A stretch of 64,000 bases of DNA, from contig NZ_CAKKLX010000025.1 of NCBI RefSeq assembly GCF_918698155.1, positions 1 through 64,000 of the forward strand, written 5' to 3'. Every line of letters starts with the position of its first letter. Positions within the stretch are counted from its first letter, which is position 1. Below, one piece after another: positions 33,557-42,107 of the stretch. The notes under the pieces were generated by a model. That model did not search any database, was not told the origin of the DNA, and saw only the letters and a program-made list of their open reading frames with translations. The stretch is from Roseomonas sp. CECT 9278. GTDB lineage: Bacteria; Pseudomonadota; Alphaproteobacteria; Acetobacterales; Acetobacteraceae. Position numbers and translations under genes: made by a program.

Positions 33557-35758
33557 TCAGCGTCGCAACCGCCGCAGCCGCTGGTCGCGCTCGGCCTGGT
33601 CCAGGTGCTGGAACGCATCCGCCACGTGCAGGGTGCTGTCGAACACCACGCCGGTCAGTTCGGTGATCGCCTCCAGCGGCAGGCCGAATGACGCGAACCG
33701 GCCGGGGTCGAAGGCCTCGATGCCGAATTCCCTGACCACCGCCTTCTGGCTCAGCACGAAGCCATGCACCTCGAGCCCCGGCGCGCCGTCGTCCCGCGCG
33801 GCGGGAAGGCACACGACCTTCCAGAACAGCAGGGGATACTGGATGTCGCCCGACCCGAAATCCGCGCTCGGGTCGTTGTCGTTGTCGAGCACCGGGCCGG
33901 CGAGGATGCAGGCGCGGCTGCGCTGCTTCAGCAATTGCGCCTGCACGTGCTCCTCGAAGGCGCCCCAGATGCCGCTGCGACCGCGATAGGTCGCGTCGTT
34001 GCGGCCCGGATTGGCCTGGTTGAACGCCTCGTGCTGCGGCGTGCAGTTGGTCCAGTGGAACGTGTCGGAATTGGCGAATTCGATCTCCGTCTCGGACTCG
34101 CCCCAGGCATTGTCCTCGCGCCGGACGACATGGCCGCGGTCGATATTGCCGGCGGGCTTGTAGAATTCCGCGTCGAAGATCTGCGCGAGGGCGGGGATCC
34201 GCGGATCGGCGATCCATTTGTCGGTGCCGAAGCCCTTGCGCCCACCCTCACGCTTCGTCTTGCGGTCGGGATCGTAGTCGACGTTCACCGCGGACCACAT
34301 CTGCATCCGCCGTGTCAGGTTCATCTCGAGGGAGAAGTGGTGATAGTGCAGGATCCACGGCGTTCCATCGGCCCGCGCCAGCATCTCGGCGCGCCGCTGG
34401 TGGGCCACGGTCGGCAACGGCACCTGCAGGCCGCCGGATGCCTCCAGGAAGTCGGTATCGAAGCCCGTCCTGTTGGTGTCGCCGTAGTCCCGGTCGAAGC
34501 GGATGGCCTTCTCCGGCGCGGCGGCGCCGGCCGCCTCGGCCGACAGGGGCGCCGCCGCCTCGGCCACCATGGCCGGCGCGGCGGCGACCGCGAAGTTCAT
34601 GGTGACCGGCCCGCTGAAGGTGAAGGCGATCAGCGGCGATTGTCCCTTGGCTGTCATCCTGCTCTCCATCTGGGCGCCGGCGACCGGCGCGGCGTCGGGA
34701 ATCGCCTGCTTCACATCCTCGACCGGGTCTTCGGTGGTCGCGAGCAGCCGGTCGATCACGGCGGCGGCCGCCGCCCCGGCGTGGCGGCGCTGCCCGCGCA
34801 GGCTATCGACGATGGCGCTGACGCGGGCGCCGACATTGGCGATCCACTTGACCTCGGCGTCGCCCATTTCCTCGGTCCAGAAGGTCACGCCGTCGCGCGC
34901 CAGCACGCGGCCGTCGCGGCGCGCCGGAATGGCGGCCCGGTGCAGCGCCACCAATTCCCAGTTCGCGCTGAAGGCCGGCGAGCCGGAGGACCCTTCCCCG
35001 GTATCCGTCTCATAATGGAGGAAGCCGTCCGCGGTGATGTCCACCAGGCGTGTATCGCCACGGAAGGCATAGCGCTTCGGCCCGCCCTCCGGATGCTGGA
35101 TGATGTGGATGGGCTGGCCGATCAGCGCCTTGGGCGTCGCTTCGATCAGCCGCACGGTGCCGACATCCACGAGCCGCGTGCTGCGGTCGGTCGCCACCGC
35201 CGCGACGCCCACCAAGGCGTAGTCGAGGCGCTCATCCGCCAGGAAGAAGGCCTCCGGGTCGAGCTGGAAGACCACGCCGGCGGCCAGGCCCGCCTGCGTG
35301 TCCTCATGGCCGAAATTCGCGCCGAGGCCCCTGGCCTCGGCGCCGTCGGGGAAGACGTGCCAGTTCGTCAGCAGCAGGTTGTCGGCGACCAGGAAGCCGG
35401 AGGCCAGGCCCTCGGGGACCATGCCGGGCCTGAACCCGCGCACGATGCGCGCCACCGGGCGGCCGGCGATGCGCGCCGCCTCGCTCGGGGCGAAGATATC
35501 GAGGTCGAGGGTCGCGCCCAGGCGTCGCTCGATGCCGAGTGGCAGGCGACCTTCCCGGTGCAGCCGGCGCGCGGTCGCGAGGGCCGATTGCCTTGCGTCG
35601 AACAGTTGCTGGCGCGGTTGCGAATCCGCCGCGCCCACGCCGTCGCGGCGGACGGTCTCCTTGTTGGTCTCGCGTTCGGCGGCGCGCCCGTCCCACTCCG
35701 CCAGTGCCTGGCGTCGCACCATGCGCAGGCGATCGCGCATCAGGTCGAGGTCGGCCAC
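33557..35758 (-). CDS. Trypsin-like protease fused to DNA/RNA non-specific endonuclease
   Basis: A 733-residue protein without a signal peptide. Residues 1-100 are charged and helical. Residues about 105-320 form a trypsin-like serine protease: His134 (LLTNWHVFP), Asp179 (ERLDYALVGV) and Ser258 (GEGSSGSPAF). After an Ala-rich linker, residues about 450-710 are an NUC1-type endonuclease: NIDRGHVVRRED (catalytic His543), metal-binding Asn571 in TFHWTNCTPQHEAFNQ, and GIWGAFEEHV. The GTG at 35758 is chosen because GGAGG lies five bases upstream. Cytoplasmic location and protease-nuclease fusion suggest a conditionally activated nuclease, possibly in defence. It sits downstream of two lactonase genes. 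Confidence 0.85.
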   Translation of the reverse strand: MADLDLMRDRLRMVRRQALAEWDGRAAERETNKETVRRDGVGAADSQPRQQLFDARQSALATARRLHREGRLPLGIERRLGATLDLDIFAPSEAARIAGRPVARIVRGFRPGMVPEGLASGFLVADNLLLTNWHVFPDGAEARGLGANFGHEDTQAGLAAGVVFQLDPEAFFLADERLDYALVGVAAVATDRSTRLVDVGTVRLIEATPKALIGQPIHIIQHPEGGPKRYAFRGDTRLVDITADGFLHYETDTGEGSSGSPAFSANWELVALHRAAIPARRDGRVLARDGVTFWTEEMGDAEVKWIANVGARVSAIVDSLRGQRRHAGAAAAAVIDRLLATTEDPVEDVKQAIPDAAPVAGAQMESRMTAKGQSPLIAFTFSGPVTMNFAVAAAPAMVAEAAAPLSAEAAGAAAPEKAIRFDRDYGDTNRTGFDTDFLEASGGLQVPLPTVAHQRRAEMLARADGTPWILHYHHFSLEMNLTRRMQMWSAVNVDYDPDRKTKREGGRKGFGTDKWIADPRIPALAQIFDAEFYKPAGNIDRGHVVRREDNAWGESETEIEFANSDTFHWTNCTPQHEAFNQANPGRNDATYRGRSGIWGAFEEHVQAQLLKQRSRACILAGPVLDNDNDPSADFGSGDIQYPLLFWKVVCLPAARDDGAPGLEVHGFVLSQKAVVREFGIEAFDPGRFASFGLPLEAITELTGVVFDSTLHVADAFQHLDQAERDQRLRRLRR

Positions 35759-35834
35759 GACAGCCTCCGTTGCAGGACCAACGGATGCTACCGCGCGGCG
35801 ATGTCGTGCCGTCCAATGACTCTTTGGTGTCGGG

Positions 35835-36785
35835 CTACCCCCCCGCGACGCCCTGCGTGTTGACGTACAGGCTGTAGAGCGACTGCGCCGCGGCCATGAA
35901 CAGCCGGTTGCGGTGCCGCCCGCCGAAGGCGACGTTGGCGCAGCGTTCCGGCAGATGGACATGGCCGATCGGCGCGCCGGCGGCGTTGATGATCCGCACG
36001 CCGTCGAATGCCGGCGTCATGCCCCAGCCGCACCACAGATTGCCGTCGATATCCACGCGGAAGCCGTCCGGTGTCTCGCCGGGCTGGCACGCGACGAAGA
36101 CACGGCGGTTCGACAGCGTCGCGCCGGCCACGTCGTAGGCCAGGATGTTGCGCGGTTCGCTGCGGCTCTCGATGACATACAGGATGCGTTCGTCCGGGCT
36201 GAAGGCCAGGCCGTTGGGGTGGTCGACGTCGTCGGCCACCAGCGTGATGTCGCCGGTCGCGCCATCGATGCGATAGATGTTGGTGTGCGGCAGTTCCGGC
36301 GCCTGCTTCTCGCCCTCGTAGAAGGCCATCAGGCCGAAGGGCGGGTCGGTGAACCACACCGAGCCGTCGGACTTCACCACCACGTCGTTCGGGCTGTTCA
36401 GCCGCTTGCCGTTGTAGTGGCTGGCCAGCACGGTGATGGCGCCGTCGTATTCGAAGCGCACCACGCGCCGCCCGCCGTGCTCGCAGGCGATGATGCGGCC
36501 CTGGCGGTCGCGCGTGTGGCCGTTCGCGTTGTTCGACGGCTTGCGCCAGGCGGAGACCGCGCCGGTTTCCTCATCCCATTTCAGCACGCGGTTGTTCGGG
36601 ATGTCGGACCACAGCAGGCAGCGCGCATCACCGAGCCAGACCGGCCCCTCGCCCCAGCGGGTGCCGTGATGCAGGCGTTCCACCGCCGACAGCGCCAGGT
36701 GATACCGCTTGAAGGACGGGTCGAGCGCCACGATGCACGGGTCGGGGTAGCGCAGGCTCGGCTGCCAGCGCGGGTCATCGGTCAT
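35835..36785 (-). CDS. SMP-30/gluconolactonase family protein (cytoplasmic paralogue)
   Basis: A 316-residue six-bladed beta-propeller. Signature blocks are WGEGPVWLGDARCLLWSDIP, RLNSPNDVVVKSDGSVWFTD and HPNGLAFSPDERILYVIE. Glu in the first and Asn/Asp in the latter two are the usual metal ligands. It hydrolyses sugar lactones or similar substrates. No signal peptide is present, unlike the adjacent paralogue, to which it is similar along its whole length, ending in the same LYSLYVNTQGVAGG. Its start lies 59 bases after the paralogue stop. Confidence 0.9.
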   Translation of the reverse strand: MTDDPRWQPSLRYPDPCIVALDPSFKRYHLALSAVERLHHGTRWGEGPVWLGDARCLLWSDIPNNRVLKWDEETGAVSAWRKPSNNANGHTRDRQGRIIACEHGGRRVVRFEYDGAITVLASHYNGKRLNSPNDVVVKSDGSVWFTDPPFGLMAFYEGEKQAPELPHTNIYRIDGATGDITLVADDVDHPNGLAFSPDERILYVIESRSEPRNILAYDVAGATLSNRRVFVACQPGETPDGFRVDIDGNLWCGWGMTPAFDGVRIINAAGAPIGHVHLPERCANVAFGGRHRNRLFMAAAQSLYSLYVNTQGVAGG

Positions 36786-36843
36786 GGTGGGTTTCCTCGG
36801 TGTTCGCGGCGGGCCGCGAGCATGGCCCGCCGCGACGCCGCGC

Positions 36844-37866
36844 TCAACCGCCGGCGACGCCCTGCGTGTTGACGTACAGGCTGTACAGCGCGTGCGACGC
36901 CGTCATGAACAGCCGGTTGCGGTGGCGCCCGCCGAAGGCGACGTTGGCGCAGCGTTCCGGCAGGCGGATATGGCCGATGGACGCGCCCGCCGCGTTGATG
37001 ATGCGCACGCCGTCGAGCTCCGCCGTGCCCATGCCCCAGCCGCACCACAGGTTGCCGTCCACGTCCACGCGGAAGCCGTCCGGCGTCTCGCCGTCGCGGC
37101 ACTGGAAGAAGGTGCGGCTGTTGGCGATGCGCGTCTGCGCGCCCTCCCCGGTCACGTCGAAGGCGCGGATCACGCGCGGCGTGGCGGCGGCTTCCACCAC
37201 GTACAGGATGCGCTCGTCAGGGCTGAAGGCCAGGCCATTCGGGCGGCCGACATCGCCGGTCATCACCTGGATCGCGCCGGTCTGGCCATCGACGCGATAC
37301 AGGTTGGTGGGCAGTTCGGGCGTCGCGGTCTCGCCCTCGTAGAAACCCAGGATGCCGAAGGGCGGGTCGGTGAACCAGATCGACCCGTCGCGCTTCACCA
37401 CCACGTCGTTCGGGCTGTTCAGCCGCTTGCCGTCGAAGCGATCGGCGATGACGGTGATCGACCCGTCGGGCTCGGTGCGCGTGACGCGCCGCGTGAGGTG
37501 TTCGCAGGTGATCAGCCGCCCCTGGCGGTCGCGCGTATTGCCGTTGGAATTGTTCGACGGGCCGCGGAACACGTCGGTGCGCCCGGTGGTTTCATGCCAG
37601 CGCAGCATGCGGTTGTTCGGGATGTCGGACCAGATCAGCGCGCGCTGGTCGCCCATCCAGACCGGGCCTTCGGACCAGCGCGCGCCGGTGTACAGCCGCT
37701 CGACCCCGGCCAGCACCAGGCGATAGCGGGCAAAGGACGGGTCGAGCACCTGCACGGCTGGGTCGGGGTAGCGCTCGCTCGGCTGCCACTGGGCAAGCGC
37801 GGGCGTGGCGGCAAGCGCGATCGCGCTGCCGGCGGCGCCCAGCAGGGCGCGGCGTTGGATGGGCAT
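36844..37866 (-). CDS. SMP-30/gluconolactonase family protein (exported paralogue)
   Basis: A 340-residue protein with a Tat-type signal (MPIQRRALLGAAGSAIALAA, cleavage after ALA) and the same beta-propeller as its neighbour: WSEGPVWMGDQRALIWSDIP, RLNSPNDVVVKRDGSIWFTD and RPNGLAFSPDERILYVVE. It would act in the periplasm. The pair looks like a tandem duplication with one copy exported, allowing lactones to be opened on both sides of the membrane (inference). Confidence 0.9.
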   Translation of the reverse strand: MPIQRRALLGAAGSAIALAATPALAQWQPSERYPDPAVQVLDPSFARYRLVLAGVERLYTGARWSEGPVWMGDQRALIWSDIPNNRMLRWHETTGRTDVFRGPSNNSNGNTRDRQGRLITCEHLTRRVTRTEPDGSITVIADRFDGKRLNSPNDVVVKRDGSIWFTDPPFGILGFYEGETATPELPTNLYRVDGQTGAIQVMTGDVGRPNGLAFSPDERILYVVEAAATPRVIRAFDVTGEGAQTRIANSRTFFQCRDGETPDGFRVDVDGNLWCGWGMGTAELDGVRIINAAGASIGHIRLPERCANVAFGGRHRNRLFMTASHALYSLYVNTQGVAGG

Positions 37867-37991
37867 GGGGGCGGTTCCTTCCTTGCGCGGCCCTCTGGCG
37901 GGACCGCGGCGGGAGGCTATCACGCTGATGCGGCCGCGGAACGCCATTCGCGCGCGCTGGCCGCCGCCGCTGGAAGGACCGGGCGGCGCGC

Positions 37992-38816
37992 CTACCGCGT
38001 GCCGCGCGGCGGGTTGGGCAGGCTCTCGGTCTGCACGCGCGGGGTGGTGGCCGGGCCGGGGCCGGGCGTGATCACCGCCGCCGGCGGGGCGGAGCCCTGG
38101 GGTGCGGCGGCCGGCGCCGGGGTCGCGGCCGGCGCCGCCGCCGCCAGGCGCATCAGCGCGGCGCGCAGCGGGTCGGCGGCGGGATTGTGCGCCTCCATGC
38201 CCACCACGACCTGGCGGGCCGAGACGTCGCGGCCGAAATAGGCCCGCATGGCCGCGCTGCGCGCCGAGAGCACGTTGCCGTCCAGCGACACGCCGGCGAA
38301 CAGCCCGCGCGCGCGGGCGATGGTCACGATATCCGCGCCCACCGCCGCGGTGGTCGACCCGGCGATGCCGCGCCCCAGCGTGCCGAGCGCCACGCCGGCA
38401 TCCGCGCCGACGCGGAACTGGCTGTCGAGCACCGCATCCAGCGCCTTGTCGTTCATGATCAGCATGACGACCTGGGCATCCTGGATGCCGATCTGGAAGC
38501 CGATGGACCCGCCGCCCATGGTGTAGAAGGCCGGCGAGGACCACGACCCGCCGCCGTCGCGCGCCACCAGCACGCAGTCGCCGCCCTGCCCGGCGATGAC
38601 GAAGCCGCCGCGAATGACGCGCGGGCAGATCATGGCGGCACGCGCGCGGCCGAGCAGCGATCGCGCATCGGAGCTGAGGTCGCCGATGTCGAAGACCTCG
38701 GTGAGCGAGAGCGTGGCGCGATCGACCAGCGCCTGCTCCTCCGCCTGGGCGCGGGCATCGCCGGGACCGCAGGCCAGGCCGAGGGCAGCGAACGCGAAAA
38801 GGGCAAGACGGCGCAT
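37992..38816 (-). CDS. SYLF (YSC84-like) lipid-binding domain protein
   Basis: A 274-residue secreted protein with a signal peptide (to about residue 24). The SYLF/YSC84 domain includes CPRVIRGGFVIAGQGGDCVL, WSSPAFYTMGGGSIGFQIGI and RGLFAGVSLDGNVLSARSAA. These domains bind membranes or phosphoinositides. The C-terminal 55 residues are Pro/Ala-rich and low complexity. It heads the minus-strand run toward the lactonases, with a 125-base gap. Confidence 0.9.
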   Translation of the reverse strand: MRRLALFAFAALGLACGPGDARAQAEEQALVDRATLSLTEVFDIGDLSSDARSLLGRARAAMICPRVIRGGFVIAGQGGDCVLVARDGGGSWSSPAFYTMGGGSIGFQIGIQDAQVVMLIMNDKALDAVLDSQFRVGADAGVALGTLGRGIAGSTTAAVGADIVTIARARGLFAGVSLDGNVLSARSAAMRAYFGRDVSARQVVVGMEAHNPAADPLRAALMRLAAAAPAATPAPAAAPQGSAPPAAVITPGPGPATTPRVQTESLPNPPRGTR

Positions 38817-38851
38817 GAGGCGAGCCTCCCAAGCCTTTGAGTGAACGTTGT

Positions 38852-38891
38852 TCTAGAGCAGATCCTGATCGGATGGAATCATCTGATCCGG
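38852..38891 (+). repeat. TCTAGAGC dispersed repeat, copy 2
   Basis: The block starts TCTAGAGCAGATCCTGATCG and ends CTGATCCGG. It matches 22573-22612 at about 32 of 40 positions. It lies upstream of the SYLF gene and downstream of the small secreted protein, in the 187-base gap 38817-39003. Nothing else was recognised in that gap. Confidence 0.65.
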
Positions 38892-39003
38892 CGAAGCTGC
38901 GCGCGCGCCCACCGCGCAGGCGGTGGTGCCGCCGGGAAACCGCGCCCGACCGGGCTGCGCGGCCGGACACGGGGTCCGAGATGGCATTGTCGTGAACGCC
39001 GGG

Positions 39004-39582
39004 TCAGTCGAAGGCGAGGCTGCCCAGGATACCCTCGATCGCCGGCCGCCATGCCGCGAACGTCCGGCGCGCGCCGGCCAGGTCGCGGCCGAGCGCGGTG
39101 CAGTTCAGCGCCGTGACGCCCTGCGGGCGGTGCACCATCACGACCTCGCCCCGCGCGCCGATGCGTCCGCCATCGACCGGGGTCATCACCTCGTAGCCGA
39201 AGGCCTGCGCCGGCAGCCCGCCGATCCGCATGATGCGGCGGTCCAGGATGATCGCCTGCGGGCCGTCGCTGCCCAGGCTCTCGCGCGCCTCCGCCTCGGT
39301 CATCGGGGTGGTCGCGGCGGCGGCGTCGAGCTGCTGCTGCGTCAGCGCGCGCAGCGCGGGCTCGGCGCGATGCGCGGCGCTGCAATCGGCCGGGCCGTGG
39401 GGATGGCCCTGCGGCGTGCGCAGCACGAGGTCGACATGGCCGGCCTGGGCCGGCACGGCCTGCCAATCGGCCGGCGCCCGCAAGGTGAAGCCGCCGCCCG
39501 GCGCGCGATGCATCGCCAGTTCCTGCGCCGCGGCGGGCACGGCGCCGAGCAGCACGGCCAGCAGGATCGCGCGGCGGCGCAT
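39004..39582 (-). CDS. Secreted protein of unknown function
   Basis: A 192-residue protein with a signal peptide (MRRRAILLAVLLGAVPAAAQ). The domain has the alternating pattern GGFTLRAPADWQAVPAQAGH...VDLVLRT seen in PsbP/DUF-type beta folds (a bacterial lipid- or periplasm-associated fold), with Cys residues at ADCSAAH and LNCTALG that could form a disulfide. The function is unknown. The start overlaps the phosphatase stop by one base (TGATG), so it is translationally coupled. Confidence 0.7.
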   Translation of the reverse strand: MRRRAILLAVLLGAVPAAAQELAMHRAPGGGFTLRAPADWQAVPAQAGHVDLVLRTPQGHPHGPADCSAAHRAEPALRALTQQQLDAAAATTPMTEAEARESLGSDGPQAIILDRRIMRIGGLPAQAFGYEVMTPVDGGRIGARGEVVMVHRPQGVTALNCTALGRDLAGARRTFAAWRPAIEGILGSLAFD

Positions 39583-40220
39583 CAGGATGCCGGCGCCGGG
39601 GGCGTCCAGGGTTCCTCGTTCACCGCGGCCACGCGCCAGTCGGGGCCGTGCTTCTCGATGCGGGTCAGCGAGAGGTTCTTGATGGAGAAGACCAGCGCCT
39701 GGTCGGGCGTGAGGCCCATCGCATGGGCCAGCGCGGCGCGGATCGACCCGCCATGGGCGATGATCACCACGTCCTGGCCCTCCAGCAGCGTGGCCATGCG
39801 TTCCAGCACGCCGGCGACGCGCGCCTGCACCTGGCGGAAGCTCTCGCCGCCGGGGGGGTGTTCCTCGCCGCCATGGGGCCAGAAGGGGTGGGCGGGGCGC
39901 GACAGCAGCGCCGGCAGCGCCTCGTGCGGGATGCCCTGCCATTCGCCGAGGTGCTGTTCGGCGAGGTCCGGCTCGGCGTCCAGCGCCGCCTCCGGGTAGC
40001 CGGCGGCGAAGATGGCCGCGGCGGTGAAGCGGGTGCGCGAGAGGTTGGTGACGCACCAGCGCGCCGGCTGCGGCAGGCGATGCGCCAGCCAGCGATAGGC
40101 GGCGGCTTCCTGGCGCAGCGCCAGGTCGCACAGCGCGACATCCATCGAGCCGTACAGGACGGCGCGGGCGGAAGGTTCGACCAGCGCGTGGCGGACCAGG
40201 AAGAAGCGGGTGGGGGTCAT
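39582..40220 (-). CDS. Histidine phosphatase family protein
   Basis: A 212-residue protein with the RHG-like motif FFLVRHALVEPS near the N-terminus. The second catalytic His is in VVIIAHGGSIRAALAHAMGL, and Glu is likely in EQHLGEWQGIP. These define the phosphoglycerate-mutase/acid phosphatase superfamily, broad-specificity branch (CobC-like or GpmB-like). The substrate is unknown. It is divergent from an acetyltransferase gene. Confidence 0.9.
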   Translation of the reverse strand: MTPTRFFLVRHALVEPSARAVLYGSMDVALCDLALRQEAAAYRWLAHRLPQPARWCVTNLSRTRFTAAAIFAAGYPEAALDAEPDLAEQHLGEWQGIPHEALPALLSRPAHPFWPHGGEEHPPGGESFRQVQARVAGVLERMATLLEGQDVVIIAHGGSIRAALAHAMGLTPDQALVFSIKNLSLTRIEKHGPDWRVAAVNEEPWTPPAPAS

Positions 40221-40287
40221 GGTCCGTGCCCTCTACGGCGGAACCAGGTCGCTGGCCAGATGCGCGGGCGGGCGGGATGATCGCGCC

Positions 40288-40845
40288 ATGGACATCACCT
40301 GCCACGACGGCTGGACCCCCGGCGCGATCGGCGACATCGCCGCGCTGCACGCGCGGCAGTATGCCGTGAGCCACGGCTTCGGCGCCTATTTCGAGGCGAA
40401 GGTGGCGCGCGAGCTCGGCGACTTCCTGCTGCGCCTGGACCCCGCGCGCGACCTGTTCCGCTGCGCGGTCGGCGAGGGCCGCGTGCTGGGGTCGATCGCG
40501 CTGGATTGCGGGGAGGACCCGGCCAGCGCGCATCTGCGCTGGTTCATCATGGACCCGGCGCTGCGCGGCCGGGGGCTGGGGCGGCGCTGGCTGGCGGAGG
40601 CCATCGCCCAGGCGCGGCGCATCGCCATGCCGGAGGTCCATCTGTGGACGCTGGCGGGCCTGGATGCCGCCGCGCATCTGTATGAGGCCGCCGGCTTCGT
40701 GCTGGACCGCGAGGTGACGGCGCAACAATGGGGGCGCAGCGTGACGGAGCGGCGGCTGGTGCTCGGCCTCGAATCGCAGGATCAAAGCGGCCTGCAACGA
40801 AAAGGTTCCCGGCTTGTACACCCCGATCCGCCTGGCACGGCGTGA
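40288..40845 (+). CDS. GNAT-family N-acetyltransferase
   Basis: A 185-residue acetyltransferase. The acetyl-CoA pyrophosphate loop is RGRGLGRRWLAEAI after LRWFIMDPAL, and the C-terminal motif is HLYEAAGFVLDREV. It resembles the MarR-fused or stand-alone Ybbj-like GNATs. The acceptor is unknown. The 3' end overlaps the second GNAT gene by 32 bases. Confidence 0.88.
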   Translation: MDITCHDGWTPGAIGDIAALHARQYAVSHGFGAYFEAKVARELGDFLLRLDPARDLFRCAVGEGRVLGSIALDCGEDPASAHLRWFIMDPALRGRGLGRRWLAEAIAQARRIAMPEVHLWTLAGLDAAAHLYEAAGFVLDREVTAQQWGRSVTERRLVLGLESQDQSGLQRKGSRLVHPDPPGTA

Positions 40846-41314
40846 GGACGCCGAAGGCATCAGCCTCGTCATCATCGCCGCGCTGAGGGAGACGAACGCC
40901 AGGGATTATTCCGAGGCGATCATCGCGCGCGTCGCGCGAAGTTTCTCCCCTGCCGCCGTTCTCGATCTCCTGGAACGCCGGCTCGTCTTCGTCGCAGCGA
41001 AGGGCGACGCCATCCTCGGCACCGCCAGCCTCGATGGCAGCGTGGTCCGAACCGTCTTCGTCGATCCCGCGTGCCAGGGGCGCGGCATTGGCCGCTCGCT
41101 GATGACACAGGTCGAGCGGGCCGCGATGGAAACGGGCGTTGCGATGCTGACCGTCCCGTCCTCCGTCACCGCCGAAGCGTTCTACGCGAGGCTGGGATTT
41201 GTCACCGTGCGCGAGAGCCACCACGGCGAGGAACGGACGATCGTGATGGAACGCCAGCTGTCGCGCGTATCGGGTGGTGTGGATGAAGGCCTTGCCGTCA
41301 CTCGCCGATATTGA
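40814..41314 (+). CDS. GNAT-family N-acetyltransferase (second)
   Basis: A 166-residue acetyltransferase with TTG as the best start (40814). MYTPIRLARREDAEGISLVI is the family N-terminus. The CoA loop is CQGRGIGRSLMTQVERAAME, and FYARLGFVTVRE closes the fold. It overlaps the first GNAT gene by 32 bases and the convergent ABC-2 permease gene by 17. Its codon use looks slightly less GC-rich than neighbours, which could mean recent acquisition; this was not quantified. Confidence 0.8.
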   Translation: MYTPIRLARREDAEGISLVIIAALRETNARDYSEAIIARVARSFSPAAVLDLLERRLVFVAAKGDAILGTASLDGSVVRTVFVDPACQGRGIGRSLMTQVERAAMETGVAMLTVPSSVTAEAFYARLGFVTVRESHHGEERTIVMERQLSRVSGGVDEGLAVTRRY

Positions 41315-42107
41315 GCAGCGCCCCGCGCACCCGCGCCTGGTGGAATTGCCGCAGGAAGATCCACGCCGCCGCCGCCAGCCACACACCGTCCAGCAGCACG
41401 GCCCAGGCCAGGTGGTCCCAGGCGATGCGCCCATCCACCAGCACCGCGCGCATCCCTTCGAAGACATGCGTCGCCGGGATGCACAGCGCCAAGGGCTGCA
41501 GCCAGGCCGGCAGGATCGCCACCGGGTAGAACACAGCGGCGAAGGGCGCGATGCCGAACATCACGCCCCAGGCCAGCGCCTCGGCCCCCGCGCCGTGGCG
41601 CAGGATCAGCGCGGTGACCGCCAGCGCCACCGACCAGCCCATCGCCATCAGCGCCGCCACGAAGGCCACCAGCACCGGCCCCAGCTTCCACACACCGAAG
41701 CCATACAGGAAGAAGGCCAGCACCATCGCCGGCACCACCGCGGCCAGGGTCCGCAGCAGGCTCATGGCCGCAAGTCCCGCCACCAGCTCCCACGGGCGCA
41801 GCGGCGAGACGAAGATGTGGCCGAGGTTGCGCGACCAGATCTCCTCGAGGAAGGAGATCGCGAAGCCCATCTGGCTGCGCAGCGTGATCTCCCACAGCAG
41901 CACGCCGCCCAGCAGCACGCCGGCCGCCACCGACGCCGTGTTGCCCTGCACGCCCGCCAGATAGGCGGTGATGAAGCCCCAGACCACCATCTGCAGCACC
42001 GGCCAGTACATCAGCTCCAGCACGCGCGGCCAGGACCGGCGGTACAACGCCAGGTGCCGGTACATCAGCCCCCAGATGCGGCGCGCCGTGCCGCCCTGCG
42101 CGGTCAT
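41298..42107 (-). CDS. ABC-2 type transporter permease
   Basis: A 269-residue membrane protein with six predicted helices and the ABC-2 pattern: SWPRVLELMYWPVLQMVVWG, SFLEEIWSRNLGHIFVSPLR and AVFYPVAILPAWLQPLALCI PATHVFEGMR-type sequence. It partners with the ATPase encoded just upstream; the coding regions overlap by 4 bases (ATGA). The exported substrate (drug, polysaccharide or lipid) is not evident. Confidence 0.9.
   Translation of the reverse strand: MTAQGGTARRIWGLMYRHLALYRRSWPRVLELMYWPVLQMVVWGFITAYLAGVQGNTASVAAGVLLGGVLLWEITLRSQMGFAISFLEEIWSRNLGHIFVSPLRPWELVAGLAAMSLLRTLAAVVPAMVLAFFLYGFGVWKLGPVLVAFVAALMAMGWSVALAVTALILRHGAGAEALAWGVMFGIAPFAAVFYPVAILPAWLQPLALCIPATHVFEGMRAVLVDGRIAWDHLAWAVLLDGVWLAAAAWIFLRQFHQARVRGALLNIGE

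Noticed and set aside
33108-34217. Alternative minus-strand frames across the protease-nuclease gene
   Set aside because: They lack motifs and lie in the wrong phase relative to the intact 733-codon frame.
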